Source: Paucibacter sediminis
GTDB lineage: Bacteria > Pseudomonadota > Gammaproteobacteria > Burkholderiales > Burkholderiaceae_C
Length of the DNA stretch: 64,000 nucleotides
Direction of reading: 5' to 3'
Assembly (NCBI RefSeq): GCF_030254645.1
Contig: NZ_CP116346.1
Span: 1,840,001-1,904,000, forward strand
The notes under the pieces were generated by a model. It saw only the letters and a list, made by a program, of their open reading frames with translations, made no database searches and was not told where the DNA came from. Positions 6,678 through 15,173 of the stretch are shown here, one piece after another (positions within the stretch are counted from its first letter, which is position 1; every line of letters begins with the position of its first letter). Made by a program: the position numbers and the translations under genes.

Positions 6678-6861
6678 GGCCTGCGTTGTCCATCAGCGAT
6701 CGATGGCGCAAGCTGCACTCGACGCATCGCCTGGAGCGATACGCAACCCGGTTTGGCTCCGGGGCTTGGCACCGCCAATGGGGCCTCGCACCTACCGCCC
6801 AGGGCTTTGCCGTCAGCCCCGTCTCGATAGAAGCTTCCCCGCATAAGGGCGACGACGGCAT

Positions 6862-6895
6862 AAAAAAGCCCCGCCGGCTTGCGCGGGCGGGGCTT
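6862..6895 (-). terminator. rho-independent terminator of the TonB receptor gene
   Basis: Inverted repeat AAGCCCCGCC (6866-6875) and GGCGGGGCTT (6886-6895) with a ten-base loop. On the minus strand the stem is followed by a run of T. It lies 27 bases beyond the stop of the receptor gene at 6923 and also separates it from the cassette array. Confidence 0.85.
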
Positions 6896-6922
6896 TGTGC
6901 GAGGCGCCGGGCCGGCGCTGGT

Positions 6923-9781
6923 TTACCAGAACTTGTAGTCCACCGTGAAGGTGTAGCTGCGGCCGCGCGGGTCGGCCACGCGGGGTTCCCAGGAGCTGCC
7001 GGCGCCGGTGTTGCCGTCGTAGGCCACCGAGAACGGCGGGTCTTCGTTCAGCAGGTTCTTGATGCCGAAGCTGAGGCCCAGGTTCTTGATGCCGGTGTAG
7101 CTGATGCTGGCGTTGTGGGTCAGGTACTTGGCGACGTTGGGGCTCCATTGCGAGGGCGTCACGCTGCCGTTGGCCACGCCGGGCAGCACGGCGTCCTTGT
7201 AGCCGTTGCGCCAGAGTTGCTGCAGCATCGCGACCCAGGGGCCTTCGCTGTAGGTGAAGGTCAGGGCATGCTTCCAGCGCAGGCCCAGATCGCCCGAGCG
7301 GGTGAACACGCCGATCTCGCTGGCACCCATCGGTGCGCTGGCGATCAGGCGCGAGCGCTTGTCGAGCAGGTAGGTGCCTTCCAGCGAGACGCCCAGCATG
7401 CCGTCGCCGACGCGGGCCGCGCCGCGCACCGAGAGATCCACGCCCTTGGTGATCGATTCACCGGCGTTGACCCAGCGATCGTCGATGGCAACCAGATTGC
7501 CGGAGGCGTCGCGCAGGAAGTTGGCCGGGAACAGGGCGGCGTTGTTGACGATGTCGGACAGCGCCAGGAACTGGATCGTGCCTTCCTTGCGGATCTGCCA
7601 CCAGTCGGCGCTGGCGGTGATGTCGCGCGCCGGCGACCAGACGATGCCGGCCGTCCATTGGCGGCTCTTCTCGGGGCCCAGCTCGGGCTTGCCGCCGGTG
7701 AAGATGTCGGGCGTGATGGCTTCGCAGCCGGGCTTGGTGGGGTCGACCTTGAGGCCGGCGCACTTGGCCGGATCGACCAGGTCCTTGCCCGAGTAGGTCG
7801 AGATGGTGATGCCGTTGAACAGCTGGTTGAAGCTGGGCACGCGGAAGCCGCGGCTGGCCGAGGCGCGCATCACCAGCTGGTCCAGCGGCGCGTAGCGCAG
7901 CGAGACCTTGGGGTTGGTGGTACCGCCGAAGCCGGTGTAGTCGTCATGGCGCACCGCCATGGTCAGCTCCAGCTGCTTGGTGATGGGCACCAGCAGCTCG
8001 GCGAACTCGGCCTTGATGGTGCGCTTGACCGTGTCCAGCGTGTTGATGCTGTCGAAGGGGGCGTTGAAGATGGCGCCCTGCGTCGCCAGGTCGGTGGCGT
8101 TGCCGTTGAACTTGTACTTCTCCTGGCGGGCATCCAGGCCCACCGCGGCCATCACCTCGCCGGCCGGCAGCTTGAAGAGCGGGCCGCTGGCGGTGAAGTC
8201 GGCCTGGTTGAGGGTGAACTTGCCGCCGTACAGGGTCACGCCGTTGGCGCGCACCGCGTCCAGCGCGCTCATCGCGGCGGCGCTCTGGGTCAGGCTGAAG
8301 GGGTCCAGCGTGCCGTTGTTGATGAGCGCGGCAAAGGGCTTGCCGTAGAAGTAGCCGCTGCCCAGCAGCGAGGTGGTGTCGCTGGTGGCGGAGGAGAGGC
8401 CGGTCTTGTAGTCCCAGCCGGCGAACAGCGGGCCGTCGGCGCCGACCAGGAAGCGCTGGGTCTTGGAGGTGGTCTCGATCTCGCGGCTGCCGCAGGGGAT
8501 GCAGCGCCAGCGCATCGCCATCGGCAGGCCCTTGTTGGCGGCCAGGGTCGGGAAGGTGGCGACCAGGGCGTTGAAGACCTTGTCGTAGCTGGCGCCGGTG
8601 CTCGGGTAGGCGAGGTTGAAGAAGGGGCTGCTGGCCGAGGTGCTGCTGGTGATCTGGTTGGCCGAGAAGCTCTTGGCCGAGTCGACCTGGGCGCCGACGA
8701 ACTCGGCGAACAGCTGGTGCTCGCCCAGGGCCAGCGTGCCATGGGCCACCAGATTGGTCGACTTGACCGGCTGCTGCAGCACGGCCGCACGGCCGGTGTC
8801 CCAGGCGCAACCCCACTTGGCGGAGGGGCTGGCCCACAGCTTCTCGTCGTAGGCGTCCATGCCGTCCACTGAGTTGCAGCCGGCCTGGCCGGGCAGGTCC
8901 AGGTAGTTGATGCCGTTCATGGCCACGGTGGTGCCGGGCTGGATCGGGCCGGTGCTGCGGCCGGTGGTGTTGAGATTGTCGCGGCTCAGCGCGTTGTAGA
9001 GGCTGGAGATCGCGAACACGGTGGCGATCGGCGTGCCACGCGTGTCCACCGAGAGGCCGCGGTTGGGCTGGAAGGTGTTGACGAAGTCGCGCTGGTCGCC
9101 GCGCAGCGCCTTGGAGTCGCTGTGCGCCAGCGCCACCAGCAGGTTGAACTTGTCGCGCTCGAGGTCGCCGAAGCCACCCACCAGCTTGACGCGGCCGATG
9201 TTGGCGCCGCCCGCCTCGGTGATGTCGGTGAAGGCCTGGGCCTCCAGGCCGTTGTAGTTCTTGCGCAGGATGAAGTTGATGACGCCGCCGATCGCGTCGG
9301 TGCCGTAGATGGCCGAGGCGCCATCCTTGAGGATTTCAACGCGCTCGACCGCCGCCATCGGGATCGAGTTCAGGTCGACGACGCCGCCGTTCAGGCCGTG
9401 CGCGGCGACGCGCCGGCCGTTCAGCAGCACCAGGGTGCTGGCCGAACCCTGGCCGCGCAGATTGGCGGCGGTGGCGCCGTTGTTGCCACGCGCCTGGCCG
9501 GCCACCACGTCGGCATTGCCGGCCAGGTTATCCAGGCCGTTGCCGTTGGCGCTCAGCACCGAGATCAGCTGTTCGGCCGAGACGATGCCCTGGCGCTCGA
9601 GCTCCTTGCGCGAGATCACCTGGATCGGCAGGGCGCCTTCGTCCTGGATGCGCTTGATGCTGGAGCCGGTGACCTCGACGCGCTCGACCTTCTGCACCGG
9701 GGCGGTGGACTGGGCGCTGGCGAGCAGCGGGGCGGCCAGACCCACGAGGGCGAGGCAATGGGTGAGCTTGGTCAACTTCAT
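6923..9781 (-). CDS. TonB-dependent outer-membrane receptor
   Basis: A 952-residue protein with a signal peptide (MKLTKLTHCLALVGLAAPLLASA). The plug domain (about 45-190) contains RIQDEGALPIQVISRKELE, LRGQGSASTLVLLNGRR and AVERVEILKDGASAIYGTDA. The barrel follows and ends in YTFTVDYKFW, with a terminal aromatic as required for barrel assembly. Start at 9781 is chosen because it opens the signal peptide and has AGGAG-like GAGAAGCAT upstream. The absence of siderophore-type genes nearby and the family style suggest a substrate such as a saccharide or peptide rather than a defined siderophore. Transcribed alone, with its own terminator. Confidence 0.9.
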   Translation of the reverse strand: MKLTKLTHCLALVGLAAPLLASAQSTAPVQKVERVEVTGSSIKRIQDEGALPIQVISRKELERQGIVSAEQLISVLSANGNGLDNLAGNADVVAGQARGNNGATAANLRGQGSASTLVLLNGRRVAAHGLNGGVVDLNSIPMAAVERVEILKDGASAIYGTDAIGGVINFILRKNYNGLEAQAFTDITEAGGANIGRVKLVGGFGDLERDKFNLLVALAHSDSKALRGDQRDFVNTFQPNRGLSVDTRGTPIATVFAISSLYNALSRDNLNTTGRSTGPIQPGTTVAMNGINYLDLPGQAGCNSVDGMDAYDEKLWASPSAKWGCAWDTGRAAVLQQPVKSTNLVAHGTLALGEHQLFAEFVGAQVDSAKSFSANQITSSTSASSPFFNLAYPSTGASYDKVFNALVATFPTLAANKGLPMAMRWRCIPCGSREIETTSKTQRFLVGADGPLFAGWDYKTGLSSATSDTTSLLGSGYFYGKPFAALINNGTLDPFSLTQSAAAMSALDAVRANGVTLYGGKFTLNQADFTASGPLFKLPAGEVMAAVGLDARQEKYKFNGNATDLATQGAIFNAPFDSINTLDTVKRTIKAEFAELLVPITKQLELTMAVRHDDYTGFGGTTNPKVSLRYAPLDQLVMRASASRGFRVPSFNQLFNGITISTYSGKDLVDPAKCAGLKVDPTKPGCEAITPDIFTGGKPELGPEKSRQWTAGIVWSPARDITASADWWQIRKEGTIQFLALSDIVNNAALFPANFLRDASGNLVAIDDRWVNAGESITKGVDLSVRGAARVGDGMLGVSLEGTYLLDKRSRLIASAPMGASEIGVFTRSGDLGLRWKHALTFTYSEGPWVAMLQQLWRNGYKDAVLPGVANGSVTPSQWSPNVAKYLTHNASISYTGIKNLGLSFGIKNLLNEDPPFSVAYDGNTGAGSSWEPRVADPRGRSYTFTVDYKFW

Positions 9782-10036
9782 CAAGATGCTTCTCCTTAAC
9801 GACTGAATGCGGGGCGCTGCGGGGCAGGGATGATAGGCAGGGTTGAGGGGCATGATCGAGTAGCCGGCGCCACTGGGCCATAGGGGCCGGCCGCATTTGT
9901 TGCTTTGCCCACAATGAATGCTTGTGCGAACCTCATAACCTGTGGGAATGCGGCCCCCGGGAACGCGCCCGCGCGGGCCGCTCGCTCAGGGCTTGAGCCG
10001 GCTGTGCCGGGCGGCCGGCGCCGCTAGAGTGGGGCC

Positions 10037-11488
10037 ATGTCTTGCCTCCCCCCCATCCGGCGCCGCGGCGCCGCTGCCTTGCTGCTGGCCGCGCTCTTGC
10101 TGAGCGGCTGCGCCGGCCTGGTGCCCGCCAGCCATGAACTCCCCGCCCCGGTGCGCGCGGCCCTGCAGCGCGCCGGCCTGCCCGAGCAGAGCCTGGGGGT
10201 GGTGGCCTTCCCGCTCGAGGCGCCCCGCCAGGGCCTGCGTTGGCGCGCCGACGCGGCGATGCAGACCGGCTCCACCATGAAGCTGGTGACGGCCATCGTG
10301 GCGCTGGACAAGCTGGGCCCGAACCAGCGCGGCCGCACCGAGCTGCTGGCCGCGGCGGTGCCGCAGGGCGGCGTGCTGCAAGGCCCGCTCTACCTGCGCG
10401 GCGGCGCCGATCCCGAGCTGGACTGGGCCGCGCTGTGGGGTCTGCTGCGCGAGTTGCGCGAGCAGGGCCTGCGCGAACTGCGCGGCGGCATCGTGGTGGA
10501 CCGCACGCGCTTCCAGCCGGCGCGGCCCGAGCTGGGCCAGCCGCCCTTCGACGAGCAGCCCGAGTTCCCCTACAACGTGATCCCGGATGCCCTGCATCTG
10601 AACGGCAGCCTGCTGGACCTGGAGCTGCAGTCCGATGGCGAGCGCATGCAGGCGCGCCTGAGCCCGGCCTGGCCGGGGCTGAGCGTCGACGCCACCGGCC
10701 TGACGCTGAACGAGCTGGCCTGCAAAGATTGGGAGGAGGGTTGGCAGATTCCCGTGGTCGAGGCCGGCCAGTTGCGCCTGCGCGGCAGCTTCCCGCGCCA
10801 ATGCCGGCAGCGCCAGGCCCTCAATGTGTTCGATCGCCAGCTGCTGGCCGGCGCCGCGCTGCGCGCGCTGTGGCAGGAGCTGGGCGGCGCGCTGCAGGGC
10901 GAGGTCGGCGAGGGCGCTACGCCGGTAGAGGCGCGCGTGCTCGCCAGCCACCAGGGCCGGCCGCTGGGCGAGCTGCTGCGCGGCGTGATGAAGCGCTCGG
11001 ACAACGCGCTGACGCGTTTGACCTTTCTCAACCTTGGCGCCGCGCACCCGCGCGCCGCCAGCTTTGCCAGGACCCAGGAAGCCGCCGCCGACCAGGTGCG
11101 CCAGTGGCTTGCCGAGCATGGTGTGGCCGCGCCCGAGCTGGTGCTGGAGAACGGCTCGGGCCTCTCGCGCGCCGAGCGCATCAGCCCCGCCAGCCTGGCC
11201 GCCATGCTGGCCGCGGCCTGGCAGGGCCCTTATGCGCCCGAGCTGCTCAGCAGCCTGCCGTTGGCCGGGGTGGACGGCACCCTGGGCCGGCGCCTCAAGG
11301 GCACGCCGGCCGAGGCGCGCGCGCGCCTGAAGACCGGCACGCTGCGCAATGTGGTCGGCCTGGCCGGCTATGTGCACGATGGCCGGGGTCGCCCCTGGGT
11401 GATGGTGGCCCTGCTCAACCACGACGAGGCGCCCGCCAAGGGCCGGCCGGTGCTGGATGCGCTGGCAGCCTGGCTTGCGCAATATTGA
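10037..11488 (+). CDS. dacB: D-alanyl-D-alanine carboxypeptidase/endopeptidase (PBP4 family, peptidase S13)
   Basis: A 483-residue protein with an N-terminal basic stretch, hydrophobic core and the lipobox LSGC (Cys at about 25), so a lipoprotein rather than the freely soluble form of E. coli. The three penicillin-binding motifs are STMK (79-82), SDN (about 319, in MKRSDNAL) and KTG (about 432, in LKTGTLRN). Family members hydrolyse D-Ala-D-Ala ends and cross-links in the periplasm. The length is typical. It is monocistronic and is followed five bases later by a MITE-like element. Releases muropeptide material that other genes in the window could process. Confidence 0.92.
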   Translation: MSCLPPIRRRGAAALLLAALLLSGCAGLVPASHELPAPVRAALQRAGLPEQSLGVVAFPLEAPRQGLRWRADAAMQTGSTMKLVTAIVALDKLGPNQRGRTELLAAAVPQGGVLQGPLYLRGGADPELDWAALWGLLRELREQGLRELRGGIVVDRTRFQPARPELGQPPFDEQPEFPYNVIPDALHLNGSLLDLELQSDGERMQARLSPAWPGLSVDATGLTLNELACKDWEEGWQIPVVEAGQLRLRGSFPRQCRQRQALNVFDRQLLAGAALRALWQELGGALQGEVGEGATPVEARVLASHQGRPLGELLRGVMKRSDNALTRLTFLNLGAAHPRAASFARTQEAAADQVRQWLAEHGVAAPELVLENGSGLSRAERISPASLAAMLAAAWQGPYAPELLSSLPLAGVDGTLGRRLKGTPAEARARLKTGTLRNVVGLAGYVHDGRGRPWVMVALLNHDEAPAKGRPVLDALAAWLAQY

Positions 11489-11492
11489 CGGA

Positions 11493-11760
11493 AGAGCGTG
11501 TTTGCGATCCCGTCATGGTGCCCGCAAGTCAGCCCAGGGGCGCAATCTAGGCGCCCGCCGCAGGCCAGGCTCACCGCCTGGCCAAGGTGGGCAACGACGA
11601 GTGCGCCCCTGGGCTGACTTGCCCTTCGGGTTGCCTCGCAAAGACAGCGTCTGCGGCGTTGCAAATCCTCGCCGGGTGGCCAACCCGGCTGCGGTTTGCG
11701 CCTTGCATCCACTGCCTTTGCGGGGCAACGGGCGCCATGACGGGATCGTAAACACGCTCT
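11493..11760. mobile_element. MITE-like element with 31-base terminal inverted repeats
   Basis: The left end AGAGCGTGTTTGCGATCCCG (extending to 11523) is the reverse complement of the right end (11730-11760), with about 29 of 31 positions matching. Inside lies a second inverted pair, CAAGTCAGCCCAGGGGCGCA (11526-11546) and its complement near 11600-11622. No open frame resembles a transposase. At 268 bases, with nested inverted repeats, it fits a non-autonomous miniature transposable element or a large structured repeat. I see no clear target duplication. It fills most of the 327-base gap between dacB and the next gene. Confidence 0.72.
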
Positions 11761-11815
11761 AAGCACCACGCCAGCCGCTATGCTGGCGCCATCGCAGGGC
11801 TTGAACGGGGGCGGG

Positions 11816-12613
11816 ATGGCTGGAAGCTGGGCAGCAGCGTGCATGACGCTGGCGGTGGCGCTGGGCTTTGGCGCACCGGCGCTGGCCCAGCCGCCCGCCA
11901 AGCGCCTTTCCTTTGTCACCGAGCATTTCCCGCCCTACACCTATGCGGAGGCGGGCACGGCCGCCGGCCCGATGGTGGATGTGCTGCAGGCCGCCTGCGC
12001 GCGGCTGCGCTGGCAATGCACGGTGGAGGTGCTGCCCTGGCGGCGCGCGCTGGGCCTGGCCCAGAACGGCCTGGTGGATGGCATCTTCACGGTGGTGGAC
12101 ACGCCCGAGCGGCGCAGCTATTTCCACGTCAGCGTGCCGGTGCTGGGGGCGCGCTACACCTTGTTCACGCGTGCCGGCGACGACTTCGTGCTGCAAGGCG
12201 ACCGCCAGGCCCTGGTGGGCCGCACCATCGGCGCCTATGGCCCCTCGGCCACGGTGCTGGCGCTGGACGAGCTGGTGGAGGGCCTGAAGGTCGAGACCGT
12301 CATCGAGCCCGACAACCGCACCGTGCTGCGCAAGCTCGCGGCCGGGCGCTACGGCCCGCGTGGCCTGGCGCTGGTGAACGAATACGTGGCCCTGCACCTG
12401 ATGCGCGAAGACCAGCTCGGCGGCCTGCAGAGCGCCGGCGCGGTGAAGGAGTTCGACTACGCCTTCGGGCTGGTGCGCCAGCGCATCGGCGCGCGCGATT
12501 TCAAGGCCTTCAACGAGGCCCTCGTCGCGCTGTGCCACAGCGGCCGCAGCGCCGAGCTGGTGCGCCCCTATGCGCTGCCGGCCTCGGCCTGCGCGAAGGC
12601 CGCGCGCCGCTGA
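11816..12613 (+). CDS. periplasmic solute-binding protein (SBP_bac_3-like)
   Basis: A 265-residue protein with a signal peptide (MAGSWAAACMTLAVALGFGAPALA). The mature part begins with a strand followed by TEHFPPYTYAEAG, typical of family 3 amino-acid-binding proteins and their stand-alone relatives. The segments VDVLQAAC, WRRALGLAQNGLVDGIFTVV and the hinge region FSLVRQ/YAFGLVRQ follow the family order. It has no adjacent permease or ATPase genes, so it may act as a sensor or as an orphan binding protein; many such Burkholderiales proteins are uncharacterised. The start at 11816 is chosen because it opens the signal peptide. Confidence 0.78.
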   Translation: MAGSWAAACMTLAVALGFGAPALAQPPAKRLSFVTEHFPPYTYAEAGTAAGPMVDVLQAACARLRWQCTVEVLPWRRALGLAQNGLVDGIFTVVDTPERRSYFHVSVPVLGARYTLFTRAGDDFVLQGDRQALVGRTIGAYGPSATVLALDELVEGLKVETVIEPDNRTVLRKLAAGRYGPRGLALVNEYVALHLMREDQLGGLQSAGAVKEFDYAFGLVRQRIGARDFKAFNEALVALCHSGRSAELVRPYALPASACAKAARR

Positions 12614-12646
12614 TCCCGTGGGCCGGGCCCGCTGCCGCCCGGCGGC

Positions 12647-13027
12647 CTAGCTGCGCCAGGGCAGGTCCAGCGCCTCGCCCTCGGGCAGGTGGGTCGCCAC
12701 CGGCGTGGCCGCGAAGATGCCCAGCGTCTCCAGCGCCACCTCGCCCACATTGAAGAACTGGTGCAGCTCGCCCTTGGGCAGCACCAGCGTGCAGTTGGCG
12801 CCGAAGCGCTGCACGCGGCCGTTGCTGTGCAGCTCGCCGCTGCCGGCCAGGCACAGCACGACCTCGTCGCAATCGTGGCTGTGCGGCGGCGTGCCTGCGC
12901 CCGGCGCCATCGACTGGCGCCACACCGACAACTGGCTCAGGCCTTCGGCCTCGCCGGCCCAGGTGGCGTGGGCGATGCCGGCCAGCGGGCTGGCCTCGGG
13001 TTGGATCTGTTGAATGACTTGCTGCAT
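12647..13027 (-). CDS. cupin-domain protein
   Basis: A 126-residue protein made of a single small barrel. Cupin motif 1 is visible as PPHSHDCDEVVLCLAGSGEL (about 47-66) and motif 2 as LPKGELHQFFNVG (about 83-95), giving metal ligands His49/His51, Glu55 and His89. Such proteins can be sugar or amino acid binding enzymes or regulators. The gene is divergent from a LysR gene across 156 bases containing a perfect inverted repeat, so it is the probable target of that regulator. Start MQQVIQQIQ is chosen over longer frames because it is the first ATG before a compact cupin. Confidence 0.8.
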   Translation of the reverse strand: MQQVIQQIQPEASPLAGIAHATWAGEAEGLSQLSVWRQSMAPGAGTPPHSHDCDEVVLCLAGSGELHSNGRVQRFGANCTLVLPKGELHQFFNVGEVALETLGIFAATPVATHLPEGEALDLPWRS

Positions 13028-13142
13028 GTGGATGGCTCCAAAGATGCCCGGGCCTTGGCGCGGTGCCTGGGCGTTGACCGCTCTGAGGCCTGCAGTCTCG
13101 GCCTCGCGCAGCGATTCGAGAAGACCGCGAAGCGTCTTAACA

Positions 13143-13163
13143 TTGCCGACATTTCGTCGGCAA
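13143..13163. promoter_or_regulatory. inverted repeat between divergent cupin and LysR genes
   Basis: TTGCCGAC and GTCGGCAA flank ATTTC (perfect 8-base arms). The position, about 20 bases before the LysR start and 115 bases before the cupin start, fits a LysR-type operator of the T-N11-A class. Binding is inferred. Confidence 0.6.
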
Positions 13164-13183
13164 AGGCCGGGCGGGGGAAGACC

Positions 13184-14077
13184 ATGCAGGGGCTGCAGCA
13201 GTTCATCGCATTCGCGCAGACGGCGCGCTACGGCGGCTTCGCGGCGGCCGCGCGCGCGCAGGGCGTGGCGCCCTCCACGCTGGCCAAGGCGGTGGCGCGC
13301 CTGGAGGCGGTGCTGGGCGTCAAGCTGTTCCACCGCACCACCCGCCAGGTCACGCTGACGCCTGATGGCGAGCGCCTCTTCGAGCGCTGCCAGCGCGTGC
13401 TGGACGAGGTGGAAAGCCTGCAGGCCGAAGCCTCCGGCACGCGCGGCACGCCCACCGGGGTGCTGCGCATCGACCTGCCGGTGTTCTACGGCAAGCGCTT
13501 CGTGATGCCGTTGCTGGCGCAGCTGCTGCAGCAGCACCCGGCCCTGCAGCTGGACCTGCGCCTCACCGATCTGCAGGTGGACCTGGTGCGCGAGGGCGTG
13601 GACCTGGCGGTGCGCATCGGCCAGCTGCGCGACAGCACGCTGGTGGCGCGCCGCGTCGATCAGCAGGGCCTGGTGCTGTGCGCCAGCGCGGCCTACCTGG
13701 CGCGGCGCGGCACGCCGCGGCGGGTGGACGATCTGCATGCCCACGATGCGGTGGTGTTCCGCGTGCCCTCGACGGGGCGCGACCGGCCCTGGCATTTCCG
13801 CCAGCGCGGCGTGGCGCTGGAACACCTGCCGCGGGCGCATGTGCGTGTCAACGAGACCGAGGGCCTGCTGGAGGCGCTCAAGCTCGGCCTGGGCCTGTGC
13901 CAGGTGCCCGACCTGCTGGTGCAGGACGAGCTGGCGCGCGGCGAGCTGGTGGAGCTGCTGCCGGCCTGCCGCCCGCCCAGCATGCCCATCCACATCGTCT
14001 ACCCGTCGAACCGGCTGCTACCCTCGCGCGTGAAGGCGGCGATCGAGGCGCTGGAGGCCTTGCGCGGGCGCGGCTGA
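13184..14077 (+). CDS. LysR-family transcriptional regulator
   Basis: A 297-residue protein. The N-terminal winged helix-turn-helix is FIAFAQTARYGGFAAAARAQ followed by GVAPSTLAKAVARLEAVLGV and LFHRTTRQVTLTPDG, the family signature. The effector-binding domain begins near residue 90 (GVLRIDLPVFYGKRFVMPLL). The gene is divergent from the cupin gene with an intervening inverted repeat at 13143-13163, so it probably regulates that gene and itself. The effector is unknown. The start ATG at 13184 gives the standard N-terminus; an open frame continues upstream but without family similarity. Confidence 0.9.
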   Translation: MQGLQQFIAFAQTARYGGFAAAARAQGVAPSTLAKAVARLEAVLGVKLFHRTTRQVTLTPDGERLFERCQRVLDEVESLQAEASGTRGTPTGVLRIDLPVFYGKRFVMPLLAQLLQQHPALQLDLRLTDLQVDLVREGVDLAVRIGQLRDSTLVARRVDQQGLVLCASAAYLARRGTPRRVDDLHAHDAVVFRVPSTGRDRPWHFRQRGVALEHLPRAHVRVNETEGLLEALKLGLGLCQVPDLLVQDELARGELVELLPACRPPSMPIHIVYPSNRLLPSRVKAAIEALEALRGRG

Positions 14078-14089
14078 GGCTGGCGCCGC

Positions 14090-15148
14090 TCAGCGCACCG
14101 CCGGCGCCAGCAGGCCGATGCTGCCGACATCGGCGTCGATCTCCACCGGTGCGCCCACCGGCAGGGTGAACTTGCGCTTGATGTGGCCGATCATGGCGCC
14201 GCGGTAGACGGGCACATTGAGCGGCAGGAAGTAGTCGTCGAAGACCTCGTCCAGCGTCAGCGTGCCATAGCCGTCGCCGGGCTCGCACTTGGTGAACTTG
14301 CCCAGCACCACGCCGGCCAACTGGTCCAGCGCGCCGGCCAGGCGCAGCGTGGAGAGCATGCGGTCGATGCGGTAGATGTATTCGTTGATGTCCTCGAGGA
14401 AGAGCACGGCGCCGCGCCAGTCGTGCCAGAAGCGCGAGCCCGCCAGCGAGCTCAGCACCGCCAGATTGCCGCCCAGCAGGCGCCCGCGCGCCTTGCCGCC
14501 GCGCAGGGTCTGGATGCGGTCCTGGGTCTGTACCAGGTTGTCGCCGCGCTCGCCCTGCGGGTTCCTCAGCAGCGGCAGCTCGCCGGTCTGCATCACCATG
14601 GCCTTGAAATGCGCGACGCTGAACTCGTTCCATTCCGAGCCCGCCACCGGGCAGTGGAAGGTCACGAGGCCGGTCTGCTGGTGGATGGCGTTGACCAGGC
14701 AGGTGAGGTCGGAGAAGCCGCCGAAGAACTTGGGCTGGCGCCGGATCAGGCCGTAGTCGAGCTTGTCGACGATGCGGTTGCAGCCCGAGCCGCCGGTGAG
14801 CGCGATGATGCCGGCCACGCCCTCGTCGGCGAACATGGCGTTGATGTCGGCGGCGCGCTCGGCATCGCTGCCGCCGAACTGCCCGTAGCGGCCGCGCACA
14901 TGCTGGCCCAACTTGACCTTGAAGCCCAGCGCCTGCAGCGCCTCGACGGCCAGCTGCAGCGGCTCGCGCTCATAGGTGGCGTTGGCGGGGCTCACCAGGC
15001 CCAGGGTGTCGCCGGCGCTGAGGCGGCGCGCCAGCAGCGGCGTGGGCGTCGGTTTCGCCTCGGCCTTGGCGCCGGCGAGCAGGGCGCCGCCGAGCGCCAG
15101 CGATTGGGTGAAGCTACGTCGGGCGATTGTCGGCATACTCATGTCCAT
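14090..15148 (-). CDS. exported LD-carboxypeptidase family protein (S66)
   Basis: A 352-residue protein with an ARRSFTQSLALGGALLAGAKA leader that resembles a twin-arginine or Sec signal; this is unusual because LdcA is cytoplasmic. After the leader the S66 fold follows: LGLVSPAN, then ALTGGSGCNRIVDKLDYG (nucleophile elbow, Cys where MccF-type enzymes have Ser), GRLLGGNLAVLSSLAG, the LFLEDINEYIYRIDR segment with the catalytic Glu, and GHIKRKFTLPVGAPVEID with the His. Export suggests peptide trimming in the periplasm. It is divergent from and overlaps the start of the next binding protein's longest frame. The start could also be at 15142 or 15136. Confidence 0.85.
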   Translation of the reverse strand: MDMSMPTIARRSFTQSLALGGALLAGAKAEAKPTPTPLLARRLSAGDTLGLVSPANATYEREPLQLAVEALQALGFKVKLGQHVRGRYGQFGGSDAERAADINAMFADEGVAGIIALTGGSGCNRIVDKLDYGLIRRQPKFFGGFSDLTCLVNAIHQQTGLVTFHCPVAGSEWNEFSVAHFKAMVMQTGELPLLRNPQGERGDNLVQTQDRIQTLRGGKARGRLLGGNLAVLSSLAGSRFWHDWRGAVLFLEDINEYIYRIDRMLSTLRLAGALDQLAGVVLGKFTKCEPGDGYGTLTLDEVFDDYFLPLNVPVYRGAMIGHIKRKFTLPVGAPVEIDADVGSIGLLAPAVR

Positions 15149-15173
15149 CTGGGCGTACCTGGAAGGGGCGGGC

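Noticed and set aside
6658-6861. A 67-codon minus-strand frame between the attC at 6628 and the TonB receptor terminator
   Set aside because: It would end in the attC and begin inside a terminator stem; the residues show no fold-like pattern. Could be a decayed cassette gene but I cannot support it.
6686-8872. A 728-codon plus-strand frame opposite the TonB receptor
   Set aside because: Shadow of a strong receptor gene in GC-rich DNA; Ala/Gly/Val/Gln-rich without family features.
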